Source: UBA2040 sp002384725
GTDB lineage: Bacteria; Bacteroidota; Bacteroidia; Flavobacteriales_D; Crocinitomicaceae
DNA length: 64,000 bases
Direction: 5' to 3'
NCBI GenBank assembly: GCA_963926475.1
Contig: CAWUXE010000016.1
Coordinates: 124,001 to 188,000, forward strand
Shown: positions 60,150-64,000 of the stretch, piece by piece
Layout of the letters: every line of letters begins with the position of its first letter
How positions within the stretch are numbered: the first letter of the stretch is position 1
Notes under the pieces: generated by a model
The model's database searches: none
The model's input: only the letters and a program-made list of their open reading frames with translations
Told to the model about the DNA's origin: nothing
Position numbers and translations under genes: made by a program

Positions 60150-63100
60150 CTAAAACTTGATTTTCCACCCACGTTGATGCAAAACTCGATAGAAAGTCAA
60201 TAGTTCATTGGCATCTTTCAGTTTTTCTATCAAGTTTTTGAATTCTACTTCCTTTGGTTCTGTTTCTTTTGAAATTGATTTCACTTTCAATTTATGCGGG
60301 AAATAGAACAGAGTTTCGTCTTTCGACGTTTCAATTTGCAGTAAAAACAGACGAAGTAAATTCAAGGAATCATTATCACTTAAAGATAAATCTGAGGACT
60401 GAATAGAGGAGAAAAAGTCAATTTTTTGTTTGGCTCTTGACAACAGCACATTCAATCTCCGTCGACCACTTTTACGGTTCAATGGACCAAAATTTAAATT
60501 CAATTTTCCCTCTTCATTTTTGGCGTAACCTAAACTAATCAAAAGATGATCACATTCTTCACCTTGCACATTTTCGAGGGCACGAAAGAATAATTTGTTG
60601 CTATCGATTTTCTCTTCTAACAACAGTTTATCCTTATTGGACAAGTGCTTGTTGATGCATTTCAATTGTGTTTCTGAAAAAGCAACAACCCCAATCGAGT
60701 CGTTTGATTGCAATTTCTCACTCAATAATTGGGCGAGAGCTTTTGCTTCTTCTTGATTTCCTTGCTCCAGATAAACTCCATTTTTCACGTAGTGAAGTTC
60801 TACCGGATTTACCTGTCGATTTGCATTCGGATAGGCGATTAATTCATTATCGTAAAAATAACGATTGGAAAAATCAATCAATTCTGGATGTTGACTGCGG
60901 TAATGATGCTTGAGCATTACTTTTGGCCAATTGTAGCGCGCTTGATGAAGTAAATCTATTGGTTCTGAATCGCCAGCTTTGAAAAAATTAGACGGCGACA
61001 TTTGATGCTCATCACCCAAGATCATTGCTCGATTACTTCGGTGTAAACTGCCCAAAGCATTGCTCAAAGGAATTTGTGTGGCTTCGTCGAAAAAGGCCAT
61101 GTCGAAAAGGTTTTCTTCCAAGGGAAAAAAGTCGCCCACTTGAGCGGGATTAACCATCCAAATAGGCATCAAGGTTAAAATCCATTCTCTTGCTTCTGAC
61201 TGCAATAACTCTCGAATAGTAGGGTGACTTCGTGTTTTTCCAAACTCCTTTATCAACAAGGAACGGCCTTTTCGCAAAACTCCTTTTCGACTTTTTTGCT
61301 CATCAGTAAGCTTTCTTGCGGGCATTCGCAAAAGTTCGTTCAATATGTCAAATTGACCTTTCCTTTTCAGGATAATATCTTGCGCAAAACTTACTGATTC
61401 TTTGTCTTCATGAATTAAAATATCTTGCAGTAACTCGTCCAAATCGTCCAATACAAAATCTTTAAACGCAGGAAAACTTTCTACAAAACGGATCCAATTA
61501 CTTTTGAAGGTTTCGGCTTCTAATTGTTCGAAATTTTCGCAATTACCGAAATGTTTGTACAGACTGGAAGGGAGTTTGACGAGTTTTTTTCGGTTGCTCA
61601 AGAAATCTGGGAAATGATCGGTGAACACTTGAAAAACATCCCCAATCGAATCGCTGTTTTCCAATTGAAAATAGGTTCTAATGTTTTGGTAAAAGTCATT
61701 TAAGCGAATATTGGCATCGGCTAATTTTGCATTCGTTATAGCGTCTGTTTCGTTCCAAAGGGTCCAATTTTCAATTGCCATTTTGGCATGAAGATCTTTC
61801 ACCCAGAATATTTCAGTCTCTTCTTTTATTCCTATGCTCGTTAGTTTCTTTTCAAGTTCTCTAAAATCTGCTTTTTTATTGTGATGTTCCAAGTTAGCGG
61901 TCAGTGCATTTTCTAATTCAACGAACGGACTTTTCAGGATAGATTTAAGATACTTTTTTACCTTCCTTTTTTGAAAAAAGCCAGCAGCCTTTATTTCTTT
62001 TAATAAAGATTGCGTTTCAGAAAGAGAGGGTGATTTTTGCCAATGGTTGTTTTTTTCTTTCGCATTGTCCACTTCCTTTTTAAGAACAAAGTATTTTTTA
62101 CTCCAACGGAGAAATTTATTCGTATCGGGAGAATCGGGTTTTAATATGGGGAAATAATCCTTGTGGTTTTCGTTCCTTAGAATTTGGGCAAAGGAGGCTT
62201 GCTTGAGCAGTTTTTCAAGTTCATCCTTGGTGTTGAATTGAAATTGTTCGCGAAGTTCAGTGTACTTTCTTTGAAGCTCGCCTACCTTTTCATCAAATTG
62301 AAAAACCTCTTCTTTTTCCAGTCTTTTTTTCGAAATGTGCCGTGTGATTTCATTCAAGTTTTGAGAAAAAAGTTCGGCTAAAACAACTTTCCTCTTTAAA
62401 AACTCACGGATGCTGGCGGCCGCCCCGACGTATTTTGCTTTTTTAAGCTTTTTGCCTTTTTTTAATTCACGGAATTCCAAAAAAGATACGCCCCCGATCA
62501 ATTCTTTGTTGGACAATACATTCAATTTGAACTGCAATCCATCCAATTTTAATTTGGAAACAGGAAGATGTGGAGAAACAATGCGGGCATAGCTTTCCAA
62601 GAATTGCCACGTTTCTTTGAGTTGGTCCAAGAGAGATTGAGCATTCGCTTTTACTCCTTGTAAATAGGCAAATCGATTTAATCCAACACTATCAAGTTTT
62701 TGTTGCAGGACTTCTAGGGCTACTCTTTTTTCGGAAACCACCAAAGTGCTATTTTGTTGGCTCAAATTTTTTCCCAGCATGTTGGCCAATACTTGCGACT
62801 TGCCAGTTCCTGGAGGGCCGTGCACAACAATATTCTTTTTTATCAATTCCTCGAAGACGAATTGTTGATCGTTATCTGCCGGGAATAAAGCCCGGGGTTC
62901 CCTTTTGTATAGCAAAGGGGTTGCAGCCTCTTCAGAGAACAAACTTTGCAAATTGGCGGAAAGGACGTTCAATTGAGCCAAACCTTCCAATTCACGAAGA
63001 ATAGTAAAACGATGGTGATGAAAGTTGCCAAAATGATTTTTAGCAAGAACACCGAATTCGAATCCTCGATCGGTCAATTGATCATTTAGTTGGGTCCAAT

Positions 63101-63524
63101 CGGGCTTCGAAAAATCAATTTCTGGCCAATCAAAATCGAATTGCTTTTTAAAATAAAACAAGATGAACGGATTGAGAAATGCGTCCTCGTCGTCCCAAGT
63201 TATCTTGAATTTATTTTTGACTTTATCCAGAATAATCTCTGCTGGAAACAAAAGGATTGGCGATTCACAGACGGCGCCATTCCATTCCCATTTCAAAATT
63301 CCCTTTGAAAGACAAAAAACCGTCGTTCCACTTTCGCGAAAAACAAGCTTTGCTTTCTTGTAGGTACGGAGAATTTCAGAATCCGAAGAAATGACAAGTT
63401 CGTTTGTTTCATCGGCTATCTCGTACGTTTCCTTCTCAGAAAAATTGACAAGAATATCATTCCGATTGAAAGATTTCAAATCATCCGCAAGTTCCTGAAT
63501 AATATGTGCTAAAGATTTTGACAA
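60150..63524 (-). CDS. SF1 DNA helicase with DUF4011-like N-terminus
   Basis: A 1124-residue superfamily 1 helicase, starting at TTG (63524); no ATG or GTG lies in frame upstream before a stop. The first ~150 residues resemble the DUF4011 domain (SPILLFPAEIILDKV, then LNPFILFYFKKQFDFDWPE). Walker A HGPPGTGKSQVLANML has its core at 236-243, a long helical insertion (about 330-720) separates it from the Walker B/Q-box FFDEATQIPLS (Asp813), and GDEHQMSP and LNVLLSRAKQKIDFF follow. In defence-linked relatives (helicase-DUF4011-Vsr) a Vsr nuclease domain follows; here the protein ends after about 100 residues with no Vsr. Function: nucleic-acid unwinding; the role in the cell is unknown. Confidence 0.87.
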   Translation of the reverse strand: MSKSLAHIIQELADDLKSFNRNDILVNFSEKETYEIADETNELVISSDSEILRTYKKAKLVFRESGTTVFCLSKGILKWEWNGAVCESPILLFPAEIILDKVKNKFKITWDDEDAFLNPFILFYFKKQFDFDWPEIDFSKPDWTQLNDQLTDRGFEFGVLAKNHFGNFHHHRFTILRELEGLAQLNVLSANLQSLFSEEAATPLLYKREPRALFPADNDQQFVFEELIKKNIVVHGPPGTGKSQVLANMLGKNLSQQNSTLVVSEKRVALEVLQQKLDSVGLNRFAYLQGVKANAQSLLDQLKETWQFLESYARIVSPHLPVSKLKLDGLQFKLNVLSNKELIGGVSFLEFRELKKGKKLKKAKYVGAAASIREFLKRKVVLAELFSQNLNEITRHISKKRLEKEEVFQFDEKVGELQRKYTELREQFQFNTKDELEKLLKQASFAQILRNENHKDYFPILKPDSPDTNKFLRWSKKYFVLKKEVDNAKEKNNHWQKSPSLSETQSLLKEIKAAGFFQKRKVKKYLKSILKSPFVELENALTANLEHHNKKADFRELEKKLTSIGIKEETEIFWVKDLHAKMAIENWTLWNETDAITNAKLADANIRLNDFYQNIRTYFQLENSDSIGDVFQVFTDHFPDFLSNRKKLVKLPSSLYKHFGNCENFEQLEAETFKSNWIRFVESFPAFKDFVLDDLDELLQDILIHEDKESVSFAQDIILKRKGQFDILNELLRMPARKLTDEQKSRKGVLRKGRSLLIKEFGKTRSHPTIRELLQSEAREWILTLMPIWMVNPAQVGDFFPLEENLFDMAFFDEATQIPLSNALGSLHRSNRAMILGDEHQMSPSNFFKAGDSEPIDLLHQARYNWPKVMLKHHYRSQHPELIDFSNRYFYDNELIAYPNANRQVNPVELHYVKNGVYLEQGNQEEAKALAQLLSEKLQSNDSIGVVAFSETQLKCINKHLSNKDKLLLEEKIDSNKLFFRALENVQGEECDHLLISLGYAKNEEGKLNLNFGPLNRKSGRRRLNVLLSRAKQKIDFFSSIQSSDLSLSDNDSLNLLRLFLLQIETSKDETLFYFPHKLKVKSISKETEPKEVEFKNLIEKLKDANELLTFYRVLHQRGWKIKF

Positions 63525-63618
63525 GCTATGAATTCAACTTTAAAAGTTCCGTACGAATTTAAACAAAAAAGACTGCTTTGTTATACTGTACAAAACTAGT
63601 TTTGGTGAGAAATCTTGC

Positions 63619-63626
63619 TAAATTTG
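63619..63626 (+). promoter_or_regulatory. Promoter -7 element TAAATTTG for cystathionine synthase-like gene
   Basis: Exact TAnnTTTG match, 5 nt (TTCAG) before the ATG at 63632. Confidence 0.5.
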
Positions 63627-63631
63627 TTCAG

Positions 63632-64000
63632 ATGAAAGAAGATAAAATGAAATTCGCTACAAAAGTGATTCATGCCGGTGTACATCCAGATCCAACGACT
63701 GGAGCAATTATGACACCTATTTATCAAACTTCTACTTACGTTTTGGATGCAATAGGAGAGGATAAAGGATACAAATATTCACGAACCCAAAACCCTACTA
63801 GACATGCGTTAGAGAAGAATTTGGCTTCATTAGAAAACGGAAAATTTGGGGCATGTTTTGGTTCTGGGTTAGCGGCAATTGATTGTGTAATCAAGATGTT
63901 GAACCCGGGAGATGAAGTCATTTCAACCAATGATTTATACGGCGGATCATATCGTCTCTTCACGACAATTTTTGCGAAATACGGGATTAAATTTCATTTC
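63632..64000 (+). CDS. Cystathionine gamma-synthase/lyase family enzyme, 3' end cut off
   Basis: A PLP-dependent enzyme of the Cys/Met metabolism family. The 123 visible residues include the start ATKVIHAGVHPDPTTGAIMTP, then IYQTSTYV, YKYSRTQNPTRHALE (the family phosphate-contacting region) and FGSGLAAID, where relatives have the cofactor-binding Ser-Gly-Met/Leu, and NDLYGGSYRLF. Synthase, gamma-lyase and beta-lyase cannot be separated without the catalytic lysine region, which is outside the window. It starts 107 bp from the divergent helicase gene. Confidence 0.92.
   Translation, partial: MKEDKMKFATKVIHAGVHPDPTTGAIMTPIYQTSTYVLDAIGEDKGYKYSRTQNPTRHALEKNLASLENGKFGACFGSGLAAIDCVIKMLNPGDEVISTNDLYGGSYRLFTTIFAKYGIKFHF

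Noticed and set aside
1..64000. tRNA, rRNA, CRISPR array, insertion sequence or integrase
   Set aside because: I looked in the intergenic regions for cloverleaf-like stretches, regularly spaced direct repeats and transposase motifs and saw none.

Overview
The window is chromosomal, AT-rich DNA from a member of the Bacteroidota, most likely Flavobacteriales. The evidence is: type IX secretion and gliding genes (sprE/porW, gldH, porP/sprF), four proteins with T9SS C-terminal sorting domains, many lipoproteins with Bacteroidota-style lipoboxes followed by lysines, a bactofilin and atpZ behind sprE, and many exact TAnnTTTG promoter -7 elements in front of transcription units. I see no Shine-Dalgarno pattern, rRNA, tRNA, CRISPR array or insertion sequence. 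The gene content is mostly housekeeping, with islands of secreted proteins and gene remnants.

Layout. 1-2501 (minus): purQ-purD (purD is cut by the left edge) and a DUF6427-type membrane protein. 2576-7735: DUF4286 gene coupled to rsmA; then dxs and a family 9 glycosyltransferase (minus); then yebC. 7823-13209: sprE, bactofilin, atpZ, a small membrane protein, bcp and recA. 13321-26139: a large T9SS metalloprotease, gpsA-lysC, a membrane protein/TPR lipoprotein pair, a CxxC mini-protein, a CotH-kinase T9SS substrate with its own PorP, and a lipoprotein/DUF2490 pair. 26142-30825 (minus): ricT-gldH and the haem operon hemA-hemC-hemD. 31077-46353: rsmI, a quinone-oxidoreductase-like enzyme, a pseudogene, hemW, an S9 peptidase, xseA-xseB, two gene remnants, pgk, a LamG T9SS protein, a VOC lipoprotein, a small lipoprotein and fbp. 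46634-64000: mfd, a broken small secreted gene, two glycosyltransferases, an unusually long sugar MFS transporter, a metal region, a DUF4011-type helicase, and the start of a cystathionine gamma-synthase family gene (cut by the right edge).

How genes work together. hemA/C/D and hemW belong to haem synthesis and delivery. The dihaem peroxidases at 54598-56675 would use that haem. The pair 57645->55587 looks like an MbnP-MbnH copper pair whose MbnP-like protein carries a T9SS tail; it lies next to feoA-feoB and a 33-residue Cys-tailed FeoB partner, so copper and iron handling are neighbours. SprE, GldH and PorP are parts of the secretion/gliding machine used by the CotH, metalloprotease, LamG and MbnP-like proteins.

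The most unusual signal is in the promoters. At seven transcription-unit starts (2576, 6888, 20916, 21028, 31077, 54598, 63632) the TAnnTTTG element ends only 3-5 nt before the start codon, which predicts leaderless mRNAs. Every stretch longer than 300 bp without an intact gene (32894-33670, 39717-40595, 49985-50320) holds gene remnants, described individually.
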